NCBI GenBank assembly: GCA_023079485.1
Contig: CM041085.1
Coordinates: forward strand, 32,907,121-32,971,120
Length of the DNA stretch: 64,000 bases
From: Archilochus colubris
Taxonomy: Eukaryota > Chordata > Aves > Apodiformes > Trochilidae
Direction of reading: 5' to 3'
Shown: positions 11,761 through 24,339 of the stretch, one piece after another
How positions within the stretch are numbered: the first letter of the stretch is position 1
Layout of the letters: every line of letters starts with the position of its first letter
Translations under genes and position numbers: made by a program
The notes under the pieces: model-generated
Databases searched by the model: none
The model's input: only the letters and a program-made list of their open reading frames with translations
Told to the model about the DNA's origin: nothing

Positions 11761-13743
11761 AATCAAATTTTGTTTAAAATTACCTCAGACTTCTTTAAAG
11801 ACTGCTATTTCTTTGCATATTATCTCCAACTACAGATACAAAAATCAAACCATTTCAATCCGGAAAGTTAATGAAAAATAAAATAAGTCCTGTTCCTTTT
11901 GTATTATCAACAGCTTAATGTTTCTACCAAATCTTGGCTGAAACCTCCCCACCTCCACAAAGACATAAGGTTAACTTGAGCCTGGATATCTTGAATCCTG
12001 ACTAGCTAGCACAGATGGCAATGTGGCTCAGAGCCCATGATCTAGTTGAAACCAAGAAAGCACTATCCCACTTTGTAGAGAAAATACAACTAAATAACAC
12101 CAAGAATCCTCCAGTGTCCCTTCTGCTGTCCCCATTTCCCCTTAAGAAACATGAGTTTCCCACATCTGGCTGGGATAACCTTAGGGCATTTCAGGTCTGT
12201 GGGGCATAATTGCAGACATGTGCTCAGTCCACAATGTTCATCAACCAGCAGAAGACCTACATTTAAAGAAAGAGAGAAACTAAAACTTAAGGTTACAATC
12301 ATGAATTTATAGGGGCCTGAAATCTGGGTTTCCAGTCTCCATCATCGTGGATGAACCTGCTTGGCTATCTGTATATAAAAGTGTTTCTGATTAACTTCAT
12401 GTGGAGGCACTCCCATTGCTAGGGTCTAGATGTGGATCCAATCAGACACAGCTATTACAGTGTAAATTCTCACTCTGCTATAATGAGAAACATTTGAAAG
12501 GGGAGCTAAGGCTGAATTTTCAGCAGTGCTGAGGCCTCAGGTGGCTGATAACTGGGATGTGACTGAGACAAGCCAGTGAGAGCTTCACAGCTCAGAAAAT
12601 TGCAGGAGGTGACCAGATGCAGACATGGAAGAGGACTGGCTGGTCAGGAAGGAGAGATTCTACACAGCCTGTCCCATCTCACAGGGGCAAGATGCCCTGC
12701 AGCAGGCAGTGCTAGGGAAGCAGCAACACTTGTCCACTTTGAGACAATCAGTACCTCCCTACAGGTTTTCTAAAACAGGCACTTGTATTTCTATATACAT
12801 CCATTCTTCATCTGTGGAGCAATCTATAGTGCTTGCAGTACTCAGCTTTATCAATGAAATCAAATTAAGGTGGATCCAGTCAGTAGTTTTTCCCTCGTTA
12901 CCCTCATTTTACTTTTTACTGATTGGAAGTGTACTTGTTCCTATGTTGAGTCCTCCAGTAGCATTTGATGGGTAAACACAAAAATCTGACTACTTACTGC
13001 AATATACTAATTTTAAGAAGGGAATGAAATAATGCAAACTATAAATAGAAAACCTAAGAAAATGCATAAAATCCCAACCATTTGTACCGTTTAATATGCT
13101 TATTAATATAAATAATACACAGTAGCTTCCAGCTTTCAAACCTGTGTTTACAAGTGACTTTTCACTTCCATTCCCTTACCAAGTCTTAATCTTCAGTTAA
13201 GTACATCATCTCATAACACCTTCAATAAAGATTTCCTTCCAGATATCTGGCAGGCAGGGAACTGCTATTCTCTCGTGCTTCATAAATATGGTGCCTGGAA
13301 ACTCATTATTAAATCCATTTTTGTGAATGCTCAAGTTCTAATTCATGACTTCTCTGAAAATATTTAATGAAACCAAGATGTCTGATAATCAAGAAAGGTC
13401 TTTCAATGAGCATGAGCAACAGATCTTGCACAACCTTTTAGAAGATGTGCCAAGACTAGTTCCTTTCCTGTTTAATAGAAGCCACAGGAACCAAAGTTTC
13501 TGATTGAAGTCCAACACCTCAGCAGTGCCAAAAGCTGACAAGCCCTTTTTCCTCTCTTTCCTGAAAACAACTCCATAATCACACTGGGGTTTAATAGGAT
13601 AACTATCTCTTGGACTCAAGCTGAACTTAGTTGTATTGAACTATGATTAAACCATATGATGGTTGCTACATGTAGCATTACTTCATACATTTATTTTTAA
13701 AGTGTGCTGAGATTCTTCTGTAACCTACTACCACAATCCAGGG

Positions 13744-13860
13744 TGGTTTTTTTATTTGTTTTTCGTTTGTTTTCTTGTAGATTTTTTTTTTTTAGTTTGT
13801 TTAGTTTTTCAGGTTTTTTGTTTGGTTGTTTTGGTTTTGTTTGTTTGGTTGGTTTTTCTT
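13744..13860. repeat. T/G-rich low-complexity tract
   Basis: The plus strand consists mainly of T runs with GTTT and GGTT units (for example TTTGTTTGGTTGTTTTGG). It is one of the longest T/G-only tracts in the window. Confidence 0.9.
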
Positions 13861-16800
13861 AAACAGAGACATGACTGATTTTCTTCACTAATTTTATGCC
13901 ACTGAGATCCTTTCAAAACTAAGACTTCCGTCAGGTGTTCTTACATAAACTGGTAAACCTGTTTACCTGTTTTGGGATGTACAGATAACCTTTAGATGTT
14001 TTTCAGTTAGATATGCTGGGAGAAATAGTAGTTCTAGAGTAACATAAAGCAGTCTGGACATGGTGACTTTTATCTTTGTAGTACTGATATAATGTGCAGC
14101 CACAGCAATGCCACTGAGCTCACTGGTGCTTCAGCCACTAGAAGAAAAAGTAAGCCATTATCCAAGATGTGATATTTTAACATTTGCAGAATACCTTGAC
14201 AGCAGTTTTCTTAAAAGGTTCTCTGGAACTGCAAATGCCAGGAGTTAACTTTGTGAGTCTCTGATCACCACAACGGAAGTGTACTGCAGGTCTTGATTTT
14301 CATTCTGGAATTTTTAAACGTAAAAGTGTTCCAAAGTGAACAAACTTCCCAGCTTCAGCTCAGCTCCTTGAGTGTGCCCAGCCATAGTAGTTATCTTGGC
14401 CAAACAGTGTGTCTAGCAGAAAGAGGAAAAGTATCCTCTGCTGTAAAAAGGTCTCTCTAAAGGAAGGAGAGTAATCATGACATGGAGCCTACTAGGAAAA
14501 GTCAGAAGGACTTCAGTACACAGAAAACTACTCTTCTCCTCAGGGGGCAAAGAAACGGTTCCAGTTCTTCTGTTTGAGTCAAATCACTGTTAAATGTGTT
14601 TGCCAATGACCTAATTCTGTTTTCTAAAGATATATTACTTACGCAAGAGAGACCATAACAACCTCTTCATAGCTATTTCCAGTCAATTGTGGTGTTACAT
14701 ATTTGCAAAACATACACTGCATAGTGAAACTTAGCAGTAAGAAAAGATGCAGAACACAATTTAGCAGGATTAAAACAAGTTAATGGAGCCTCAGTTACAT
14801 CTCAATTCAGTAAAAACAACTTTATTATATTTCATGCCACATATTTATGGAAATTTCAGCACCTACAGAGGAACGAGGTAGCTTCCTGAGGCACTGACAT
14901 TTTTCCAAATACAAATTTCAAAATGCTGACATAAAGCTTTACAGTTTGCTGCACTGGCTAAATTGTCAGCAAAGATTAAATCACCCAGGTGTAACAAGGT
15001 TGGCTACCATTCTTTTGAATGGTCATTTCATGGCAGACTTGGTAAAACTGTCATTGCAACCTAAAGATAAACTGACTTTTAATGCCTGCCTACACCTACC
15101 CACAAGTTTCTTCTGAGGGGCAGCAATGATGGGAACATGCTACAGATTCCTCTGTACCTGGTGATATTTAGGTCTATTTGGAGCAGCTCCAGTCAGCCCA
15201 GGGCTCCCAATGTAGGGCTGACACATGCAACCCCCCAGCAGTTGTCACATGAGAAAATGCTTTGGGCTTGGACACAAATGCAAGCAGCTTGCTGTCAGAG
15301 AATGGGTCATTTTTTCCTGCCCATTATTGACCTGATACTCTTTCCCAGTCAAGTTAATGAGTTTCTCCTACTGGTTTCAAGGAGAGGAGAATTTTAATCC
15401 CCAAATACCTTATTATTTTAAAAAACCTTCACATAAAGGTAAAACACTCAGGCACCATAAAACTGGAAAAACTGGGTATTTCTCTCTCTAAATGCAGAAT
15501 GCTTATATTCACAGAAAGAATTTGAAAAAAAGCCCAATGCTGAAACTTATTTAAAATGAAAAAGTTAATGTGTATTTCATTGTATCTAAAATGTAGATCA
15601 AATCCTGGCACAACCCAACCAGCCAGAAAAACCATCTGTGCTTTTCTGGTCTGCCAATAGTTCCTTTATAGCTTGCACAGGTATTTAAGTTGGTTCCCAT
15701 TAGCTTGAGTGCTAATTTTGCTGAAAACACCAGCAGACCAAATGCTTCTTAGTGAAATCCTTCCACCCCATCACCACACACATACACCCATCCCTTTCCC
15801 TTTCCATGTGATGCTTGACGTTGATGGGAAATTCCTCTCCTAGCATGGGAGGATGCAAAGCAGATCTCTCTGCCAGTGCTGCTGCTTGGCCAGGGTGCAA
15901 GAAACACTTCCCTTAGTACTTTTTAAGAGGAGGCAGATCTCATGTTATTGCCAAATGGGGGAAGTAAAGAGTCACAACAAGTGATCATATGCCTGATAAT
16001 GTTTGTACACATGATTATCACACTTCCTAGTAAACTAATTAGGTTATTTTGGCATGTTACATCCATAAATGTGTTACAAGACATCTATGCTTATATATCT
16101 GTAAGATAAATAACCTGCCCTTCACCCAAAAAAAAAAAAAAAAAGCAGAAAGATAGGAAGAATTGAGCCAACAGGGAATGGTTTTCCAAGTTGTTTCCAC
16201 TAGGAAACAAGAAGCTTAAAAACAGGAGCTAAAATTTAAGTATGCCCTGCTACATGCTTGCCTTCCAGTCAGGCAGGAATTATTTAACTAACCTAATGAA
16301 CAGTTGTGAAGCTGTAATCCCTGTGCTGCAAACCAAAATCAAAGTGCCAACAAAAGTAGGTGGCTAACTCAGAGTGGAGGACCACTTATTTTTCCAGGAG
16401 ACTGGACATATTAATTCCTGCTTTGCTGCAGTTTATTATAAAGATAATACTTGAGAAATAAATGTGAAAATAAAGGCTTTTAAAAATTCCTCTATCAAGT
16501 GTTAAAAGACATGCTCATTCATCATGCCTTGGAATTAAAAATAACATTACATGTGAGGCTTAAAATAGGAAAGCAGTGTGTTATGGTATTGAAAAAGAAA
16601 GTTGAAAAAGACTGCCTATTGGATGTACAGAAGATAAATAGTAAAATTTGTATGCAGAATTAGAAGTGATTAAAACTGTTGTCCTGCATTTTTCAACTGC
16701 ATGACAAGAAGAACAGAAAAAAAAAGGTTGAAAAAGAAAATTCATTTTTTTACCAGTGCTAGAGACCCATATACCCTGAAAATACCTCTACACATTTATG

Positions 16801-16948
16801 CAAAATTTTGCAAATGCCAAACCCTAATGCTTTTTTTTTTTTTTTATCTCTTGCTGGAAGACACAAATCTATGGAGAGCAGGAAATATTTGCTATAACTC
16901 ACATTGCATATTTCTGAGATTAGAGGAAGAGATGAGGAATATTCATTC

Positions 16949-16977
16949 GCAGTACAATTTTCTTGAAATTGTACTGC
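16949..16977. repeat. Perfect 12-bp hairpin, 5-base loop
   Basis: GCAGTACAATTT (16949-16960) and AAATTGTACTGC (16966-16977) are exact reverse complements around the loop TCTTG. The stem is too short for a microRNA precursor. Confidence 0.9.
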
Positions 16978-17239
16978 CCCACAAAGCAACAGCAGCAGCA
17001 CTCCAGTACGTCTCTCCTGACACATCCATAGTAAAAGCTTTCAGATACATGGAGAGGAGTTCATTAATGAACTGAAGACAGGATGAGGAGTTCTGAAATG
17101 CTTATTTTCCCATTAATTGCTTTCACATTGTAGATAAAAATCTGTGAAGAGCTTTCCACAGCAAAACATTGTCTATAAAGTATTTTGTAAAGAAAAGTCT
17201 TAACACATCAGATTTTCGTCTGGTACACCATGATACCAC

Positions 17240-17830
17240 CTATTTCAGTTTGTCAAATAAAAACATAATTAAATAGCTAAGGCATTAAATCAGCAGTAGT
17301 ATACGCTTAAATTTTAAAGCTCTGAGAATTGTTACAGCTGTAATGTCAAACATATGCTTAATATCCATCTGAATTGTTATCAGTTTATCTGATGGTAATT
17401 AAGAATTCCTATCTACATGTTGAGGAAATTAATTATTTGCATATTGAATAAACCATAGTGTATAAGGGCTTAATCAAAGAAGAAAACCCCATGCATTAAT
17501 GTTTTCTTGTCTAAACCAAACTAGGTTTCTTTAAAGAAAAATTATTTTGCATCCTGTACACCTTTTTAGCTTACATTGACTATTTCATATTATGCCCAAT
17601 TAAAATAGTGTTTATATAGCTTGTTGTCAAGTCATTCTATTTTCTTATTTCCTTTATCAAGAACAATCAATAATTCATTGTAAAAATGTGCTCTTCACAT
17701 TTGTTTCCAGCAGTCATTCCATTGCCACTTCACTAACATGGAGATGGCCATAATCCAGTCTTGACAAGTACCCATCTCATTAATGCCTTTTTAATCATCA
17801 AGGATGGCATCCCTGTCAAGTTCTAAATAC
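17240..17830. promoter_or_regulatory. Candidate conserved non-coding enhancer block (inferred)
   Basis: This AT-rich, repeat-free block contains an exact POU octamer ATTTGCAT (17435-17442) beside TTAATTA, two inward-facing SOX-type half-sites ACAAT (17663-17667) and ATTGT (17677-17681) nine bases apart, and several TAAT cores. Such clustering and the lack of decayed repeats are typical of developmental enhancers in gene deserts. AT-rich DNA produces these words often by chance, so the call is inference. Confidence 0.3.
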
Positions 17831-20800
17831 ATTATGTCAAAACACATTCAACACACAAAAGAATCATTTTCTCATATATTTGAGTATAAATGGGTTTATT
17901 ATTAAAACATGCAATGAAAAAGCAGTGAGCAAGAACATAGGAAAGTAATAAAAGAAAACACATAAAAATAAGGGGTTTAGTAACATATTGAGAACCAAAG
18001 GGGGTTTGTTTGCTTAATTGGTTGGTTTGGGGTTTTTATTAGGTTTGCTAGCATCTTGGTTTTGTTTCCTCCAGTCTTTGCCTTCCCCTGTGTCACAAAA
18101 ATATAAGAACTACCAGGATTACCATTTCTTTTTCCTCCCACAACCACTGAAACACTCCAGTCCTGTTCCTTCCCTCCTTTGCACACTCCTGTCTGACAGC
18201 TTCTTCCTCAGCTTTGTCTCAGGGTCAGCTCAGGGTTCACCAAGAGCACAGCAAGATAGGGGCTATAATTTCAGCTTCTGTACTGGTTCTTCAGCTAGAA
18301 CCAGCAATTGCAGGAAAATAAATCCAACTTTAATGATGCAGCTCCAGGCTAAAGAATGTTAAGAACATTAGGAGGGTTGATATGTGCACAGACTGGTCAG
18401 TCAGCATTAGCAGAACTAAAAGATGCAGCCAAATGCTCACATACAACTTTAGAGAATTCAGGAAACCTTTAAAGAAGTATTCACCAGGGCTAAATACAGT
18501 CAACTGAGTTTTCTCTCCCTCAACTCCCTCCAGAAGTAATGAAAGAAGAGGGCAACTCCACAGGAACCTGTGATCCCTTGACTCAGGCCTGGAAGAACTT
18601 GTCTGCCATTTACTACAGATAAGATTAATCTTTTTCAGTAACTTCTTTTTGTCTCTATTCAGCCCATGCAAGCAGGCTTTAAAAGTTTATAGTTTGGCAA
18701 ATGAAGAATGAAAGACATAGCCCTGACAAAAAAGCCACCTGCTGCTAAATTTCAAAGCTGTGCTCCCAGTTAGAGAATTCAGTAGTTAAAGTTAATAACA
18801 ATAAAAGCTGCTAGAATTACTATAATGTCAAATATTTTTTCTCCTTATCCCATTTCCAGAATGATTTCCAGCCATTTGGTCTGAAACTTAAAAATAAAAA
18901 TTGAACTCTAACATAAAATTTAAACTAAGTGCATATACAAATGTACTGCTCAGTCCCATCAAGAATATTTTCTTTTCTCCCACCAGTGATTCCACTGAAG
19001 TACAAAACTGTCTCAAGTCAGAGATACGGCAAATAACCATACCTCCAAATACATGCTATATTGAGAAAGAGTTCATAGGGATTTCCTGAGGATTATTACA
19101 CACTAAATCACATCATTCAACAAGGAGTCACACAGAACAATCCATTCACAGGGCTCAGCACTTTAAATATTACCATCACTAAGCACACACAATACTTTTT
19201 GACCCCGACCCTTATCTTCAACAAGGAAATTAAAAAATGAGAAGGTGGAAAGCTCTGCCAAATATCCATACTCAAGATTTTTTCCAGCAAAAAAAAAGTG
19301 TGTGTCCCACCCCCTGGCCCAGTCAAGGAAAGCAACCCCATCATGCCCTCCTCACTTATCCCCTGCCAAAAAAGAGGGGGAAAAAGCAATGCAGGGACAA
19401 ACACTAATTCAGGTGCATTTCACCAGATGCTTTTTACATAAAAATGTATAGATTAATTACTCCTGTCATAATAAAAGCAGCAAAGAAATATATATTCAGA
19501 TTGTACAAATTTTTTAATCTTTAATTTCTTTTTCTAACAGTTATTGTATTCAAAAGTTTAACCAAGCAGATTTTCATTTCATGCAAACATGCTTTCACTG
19601 TTTCCATATGCATCATACTTGGTATAAATTTAAGGGACCTTGAGGGTCAAGCTCTCACCATCCATAGCCATCATCCTGGAAGGATTCCATTTGTTTGTCT
19701 ATCCCTATCCATGCCCTCCTGCATCTGTGTTTTTGCATCCAGCTCCTGTCTGCTGATGACTCCAAGAATACAACCTGGGACTTTTCCAGGACTGCCCTGC
19801 AACCTCAGTGGTGAGTGAGGGTCATTAGGGTGATGGGGAAGGAACATGATATTGCTTTAGATATATAATATTATGATATGCTTTTTGATATTTCTATATA
19901 TTTAATATTTCTCCTTTTCATCACCTGTTTGTTTCATTAAACCCATGCAGTCAATTCTCCAACCCCTAAGTAGCTTTCCCTTATTCTATTTCCCCTATAA
20001 GAGAAGGGAGGGGGGTTAACAGGAAGCATCTGTCATTTGTTTAATTGCCAGCCCAGCATTAAATAGTGACAAGCATTAAAACTAGCAACATTGTTAATGC
20101 ATTCATATTCACTGAAGGCTTCCAGACTTGCCTTTGAACTAAGGTTTTGAACAACTGTCAGATGAGTAAAACTGCATATCTTTGCACTGTCTCATCTGCT
20201 GCATCCTGGCTAAGTATCTGCTCTTCTCCTTGCTATGTGTAATTGGAATTGTACCACTCAGGCTTTATTATCATTCACAAGTCCTCCTTCTCTTCCTCCA
20301 CCCTTTCTTGCACAGAAGATTTTTAAAATAGAAAATATTACTCTCTTATACTTCACAAAGATCAGAAGGAAAAAAAAAACCAGTGAGATATGTTGATACT
20401 TAAAAAAACCCAAACAAACTCTAAAGGATTTTTGCTTTTTCCAGATATCTCCTATTTTGATATTTTGATTAGATCCCATCTGCTGAACTTAATAGCATTG
20501 AACAAACCTATCTGAGAAGAAAATTTGGCTAAGAGTGGTCAGCAAGTATGGCACTGGGTCAATATTTTAACTTCTCTGCCAAGGGCAACAGAGTGTTGAA
20601 TATAATAAACATTTTGCTGGGCTTCAGTGTCACTGTATGCCAAGTTGTTCCCTTTCCACTTATGGTCCATAAACCACTGGAAGCAGAGGCAGCAATCTGG
20701 GGCTTTAAAGCAGCTTAGGACAGTTAGTCACTGAATGCCCCACTGATTGGGCATTTAATTCCTTTTGATCCCTGCAATAAAGCTCAGCTTTCTTCTAGTC

Positions 20801-21309
20801 TCCTACCTAATGGATGCCATACATTAAAAAAAAAATGTTCCCATACATCAGATTTTTGAAGTTATTCAGTTGTCTCAGTGCCTAATGGTATTTTCAAAAG
20901 CACCAAGAAATTTAACATTTATTGATTTCAGTGGAGGTAAGCATTCACCATATGACCTGCATCTGTAAATATACTAACATCTATTATTGAACTGGACTAA
21001 GGAGATCACCTAATTGGGTACTCCAATTTTGTCATTGCTAGTGGTGTGACTTCCAAAGATGCTGAGCCTTAGTAAATCCAAGTGACTCAGAACTTTGTAG
21101 ATGCTCAGCACTTCTTTGGCAGGCTTCTAAGCATACCTGCCCTAATCAGAAGTGGAAGGCTACCTTTGATCAAGTATGCCTGACACAGCATGTTTACTTT
21201 AAGCACTGAAGTATCATGCACCATATGCTGAGAAAGTCTGCCTAAATAGGAGACTGAGGGGCCCTTCAGCTTTCATTCAAAACTGACTTGACATTCCAAG
21301 AGCTGTGCT

Positions 21310-21315
21310 TAGGTA
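21310..21315. repeat. Target-site duplication, left copy (TAGGTA)
   Basis: TAGGTA directly precedes the LTR and is repeated exactly after it at 21657-21662. A 6-bp duplication is typical of class II (alpha/beta-like) retroviral integration. Confidence 0.8.
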
Positions 21316-21561
21316 TGTTGGGGAAACAGTTCAGAAATATACAGGTTGTGAGCAATCCTGACTTACTTCAGGCCACATTGGGTTAATGGTTATTGAGGTC
21401 TAGTTAGAGGCTTTCTGAGAATGAGCTAACGGGAAAGAGGTAACTTAATTGGCAACAGAAGAGAAAAATAATTATGTGAGAAGAATCTTTCCGTGCGAAT
21501 GGTATGTGTAATTGGAATACAAAGCCACCTGCATGATAAGATGGTGTAAACAAGACTTCTC

Positions 21562-21568
21562 TATATAA
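21562..21568 (+). promoter_or_regulatory. TATA box of the solo LTR
   Basis: TATATAA lies about 250 bases from the start of the LTR and 17 bases before its poly(A) signal, where a U3 core promoter belongs. It may still start transcription rightward. Confidence 0.65.
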
Positions 21569-21584
21569 GTGAGTGCAAGTTGTT

Positions 21585-21590
21585 AATAAA
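21585..21590 (+). terminator. Poly(A) signal of the solo LTR
   Basis: A canonical AATAAA is followed about 20-40 bases later by GT-containing sequence (TTGATGTGCAC), which fits a retroviral polyadenylation site at the R/U5 border. Confidence 0.6.
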
Positions 21591-21656
21591 CGATTTCATA
21601 CAATCATATTGATGTGCACATGGAATCCTTAAGCCTCCACAGACTGTTTTCCCACA

Positions 21657-21662
21657 TAGGTA
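21657..21662. repeat. Target-site duplication, right copy (TAGGTA)
   Basis: This is an exact match to 21310-21315, immediately after the CA end of the LTR. Confidence 0.8.
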
Positions 21663-23368
21663 GGCTGGAAGAACAAAAAGCTATTCATATTTCAAGCATC
21701 CTTACCACAGACATCAAAAAAAAAAAATAACCAACCCAGAAGATTCAGACTAACTTACCTTTAAAAACCTCTCTTTGCCAAACATACTGTAGCCTTCATG
21801 CCCTCCTACTTTCTGAAAACAATGGGACCAAAGGTACAAATCCATTTCTGTGAAATGTCCTTTGGAATTTATTTCTACCTGCTTGGAAAGTTAGCTCGCA
21901 TGTCACCGTCTCTCAGCTGCATTATTACCACAGCAAGAAACTACTGTACTTGAAACCATCCTGATGAAGCAGAAGTTTCCCTAAACTATAGAAGTAGCAA
22001 TAGCTAGCATCAAAAGAGTAAAGCAGTGCAGGGTGGTGAGAAACTCAAGTGCATAGAAGAGCTTGGCAGGGAGGTAAAGACTATCATTTCTTGAAATAAT
22101 CTCATCTTTAAGGTATGCTTTTAACTTGTGCTCTTCAGGGAATTCTCAACCCTAGCTGAAAGAGGTGCTTATTGTAACAAATGACATACTGTGTCCATTC
22201 TAGTTTCTCTAGAAAGTTTCTCATTAAGTTGTGGAGGTCATAAAACCATATCTTTTTCCCCACTTAGCATGGATATCTATAATAGAGAATAAATATAAGC
22301 AAGGTGGGGGAAAAGGTTAAAGCAGTCTTTATTAGCACTGGTCTAAGATACAGAATAATATATCCGTAATAGCTATGTTTTTTGTTAGTAGGATGAAGAG
22401 GATGGAATAAATATTACAAATATAGCTTTCATTAAGACACAAAAAGGGGAAATCAAGACATGAGTAAAATCAAGACCTTTTAAAAGACTTTTAAAATCAT
22501 GGACTTTTTGATTTCACTGCCGGCAAACAATTTCAAAGCCACAAAATTCAGTGACATGCTTCAAACTGTCCTGCAGATCAGCAGAACATGAGCACATCTT
22601 AATTCTGCCTCTGAATACTTTTAGACACAGGTTTTAGACTGCACTGGTTATAGCTGAATTTGAATCCACAAAAACATTGAGGCTGAGGTAGGATAGCAGG
22701 ACTTCTCAAATGCATCTACAGTGCAAACTTTGTCAACATAGTTTTATCCTTCCTTCCATAGGCATAGACAACTTTTCTGTTCCATTCACAAGTCATATAA
22801 TAACTTTTGAATGTGTATATAAATTGCTCTACATAAGAGAGCAATATTGGCAATGTGGCTTTGTCATCCTTTTAATGCAATTTTCAAATTGAAAATTAAG
22901 ATGACAGTTAAAACCATATAATTAGCTAGATCTCTAAGGATCAAGTACTTGCCATATGCTTCCCCAGTCACTAATAACTAGTGAACCACAGTGTAAAAAC
23001 CTCTACAACTAAGTGGAAAGTCAAGATAAAAGTAGGCAAAGAGTTTTGCTCCTTTCAATTTATTACTCAAATGATTGCTAGCATTGCTGCCTCAGATCCA
23101 CAGAATATACAAACAAGGACTAATACAATGGCAAGTGACTGTAAAATTCTAAAACTAGGTAGTGAATAGAGCTTAGGATAAGGAAGAAGAAAAAAAAAAA
23201 AAAAAAGGAGTGCAAGGGGCCATGGGAGTGGGTGGTATGAGTACACGTGAGGGAGACAAACTGTTTTGCAGTTTCTGATTAACCAGATTCCAAAGATTCT
23301 TAAGTCAGCAAATAGTTCAGACGTAACTATACAAAGCTCTTCAACATCATTATATTTTGTTTCCTGGG

Positions 23369-23460
23369 GGGGGTTTCTTGTCTATTAAATACTTTTACAG
23401 TTAAGGTTTTGTTGTTGGGGGTTTTTGAGGGAGGTATTGGTTTCTTGGGTGGTATTTTTC
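23369..23460. repeat. T/G-rich low-complexity tract
   Basis: GGGGGGG, TTTTGTTGTTGGGGG and GGTATTGG units make two T/G-rich patches, interrupted by about 30 bases of ordinary sequence. Confidence 0.6.
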
Positions 23461-23544
23461 AAGCTCTTATTTGAAAAAAATTAATCAAAGAATGATTTTC
23501 ACAGTTATTAGAGTACAAATATATAAATCACAAAAAAAACCCCA

Positions 23545-23572
23545 AAACACTAGCCATTCTGTGATTCTATAA
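23545..23572 (+). mobile_element. Possible CR1 3'-tail remnant
   Basis: CCATTCTGTGATTCTAT matches the two-unit ATTCTGTG/ATTCTATG terminus of CR1 in sense orientation. Nothing clearly CR1-like precedes it, so it is either an extremely truncated insertion or a chance match. Confidence 0.35.
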
Positions 23573-24141
23573 ATACTGCCTTTTCAGCTGCAACTAAAAG
23601 GTTTTCCATTAATCATCAGATTCCTTTTAAATCCTACTTAAAGAATTTAGAGTAACAGGAATACTGAAGTTTATTTAAGATGAGCCTAATAAAGCTTGTG
23701 TCCATGAAGCACATTGAGGCTTTTCTTAATTCAGAAGAGTTTTCTAGAGCTAGGTTTTCTATTCTCTTCCTTTAATACATTAAGGACTTATTCCCTAAGT
23801 TGCTCAGCATTTTTTCTACTTTCCAGTTAATCCTCTGTGCTTGGATAGACACATGCAGACAGCTATTGATATAGTGCAACTGTAGATTTCTGCACAACAC
23901 AGTCCAGAGAATAAACACTTAGCTGTTATCTCTTGCTCAGTCTACAGCTAGAAAAAGAATTATACCCTTGCTCAGTCTTCAATTCCCAGAACTCAGCTGG
24001 AAACCCAGCCAATGTAATCTCAAAGCTCCCTAGAATATCCATTAACACTAAATCAGATGGACAGAAGCTGAAGGTACCTGAACAAGAGGTTTCCTGAGTA
24101 AAGCCAGTTTCACTCAGGTCTGAGGTCCCACAAAGTTTTAT

Positions 24142-24339
24142 TCAAAGGAGTTGCTTCTTGTTGCCAACAGTTCGGGTAAGTTCAATGCCAGCTGGCAAAG
24201 CCTGGGCTGTCACCTCAGTGAAACCACCTTCCCAAACAGCATCAGCCTCCAGCAAAATGTCACTACGGACAAACTCCAATTGGGAACATATGCCCTTGGC
24301 TCCCCCGATACTGTCCTTTCCCACTATAGCACCTTTCAT
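24142..24339 (-). other. Unassigned open stretch in a GC-richer patch
   Basis: The minus strand keeps 65 codons open. The translation has a globular-protein composition (for example LLEADAVWEGGFTEV and PAGIELTRTVGNKK), whereas most frames in the window look like decoded AT-rich noise. The stop TGA at 24142-24144 overlaps an AATAAA signal on the same strand. A fair splice-acceptor-like sequence (CTGCTCTTCCCAG on the minus strand) lies just upstream, but the frame has a stop between it and the ATG. I recognise no family and see no poly-A tail of a retrocopy. It could be a decayed exon, a regulatory patch or chance. Confidence 0.2.

Larger units (their letters stand above)
7371..13743. other. 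Unique AT-rich non-coding DNA with simple tracts
   Basis: No gene is supported. The stretch contains T/G-rich tracts at 8359-8408 and 11661-11760, a 22-base T run at 9555-9576, a short duplication at 7940-7977 and a 23-bp tandem pair at 10194-10239. A more GC-rich patch at 9420-9860 carries overlapping frames on both strands with no recognisable protein. A 145-codon minus frame at 10433-10870 is hydrophobic and cysteine-rich, has no family signature and is about the length expected by chance. Confidence 0.55.
13861..21309. other. Unique non-coding DNA with a candidate enhancer block
   Basis: No gene is supported. Minor items are a 17-base A run (16128-16144), a perfect 12-bp hairpin (16949-16977) and a T/G-rich patch at 18000-18060. 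The block 17240-17830 is AT-rich, free of simple repeats and dense in TAATTA, an octamer and paired SOX-like sites, listed separately. The patch near 19640-19830 is slightly GC-richer without recognisable content. Confidence 0.55.
21316..21656 (+). mobile_element. Solo LTR of an endogenous retrovirus, 341 bp
   Basis: The element begins TGTTGGGGAAAC and ends GTTTTCCCACA, so it has TG...CA ends that form an imperfect terminal inverted repeat. It is bounded by exact TAGGTA copies. Inside, a TATA box (TATATAA, 21562-21568) is followed 17 bases later by a poly(A) signal AATAAA (21585-21590), giving a normal U3-R-U5 order on the plus strand with a compact R region. No second LTR, primer binding site or viral coding sequence follows, so the provirus was presumably removed by recombination between its LTRs. 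The 6-bp duplication and the close TATA/AATAAA spacing suggest a class II avian element. Family assignment is inference because I do not recognise the exact subfamily. Confidence 0.82.

Noticed and set aside
16128..16144. A17 run and similar A or T runs (2070, 23190, 52936, 56667, 57740) as possible retrocopy tails
   Set aside because: No recognisable gene or SINE body precedes any of them, and no flanking duplications were seen.
20734..20755. AATGCCC / GGGCATT short hairpin
   Set aside because: A seven-base stem with an 8-base loop is common by chance.
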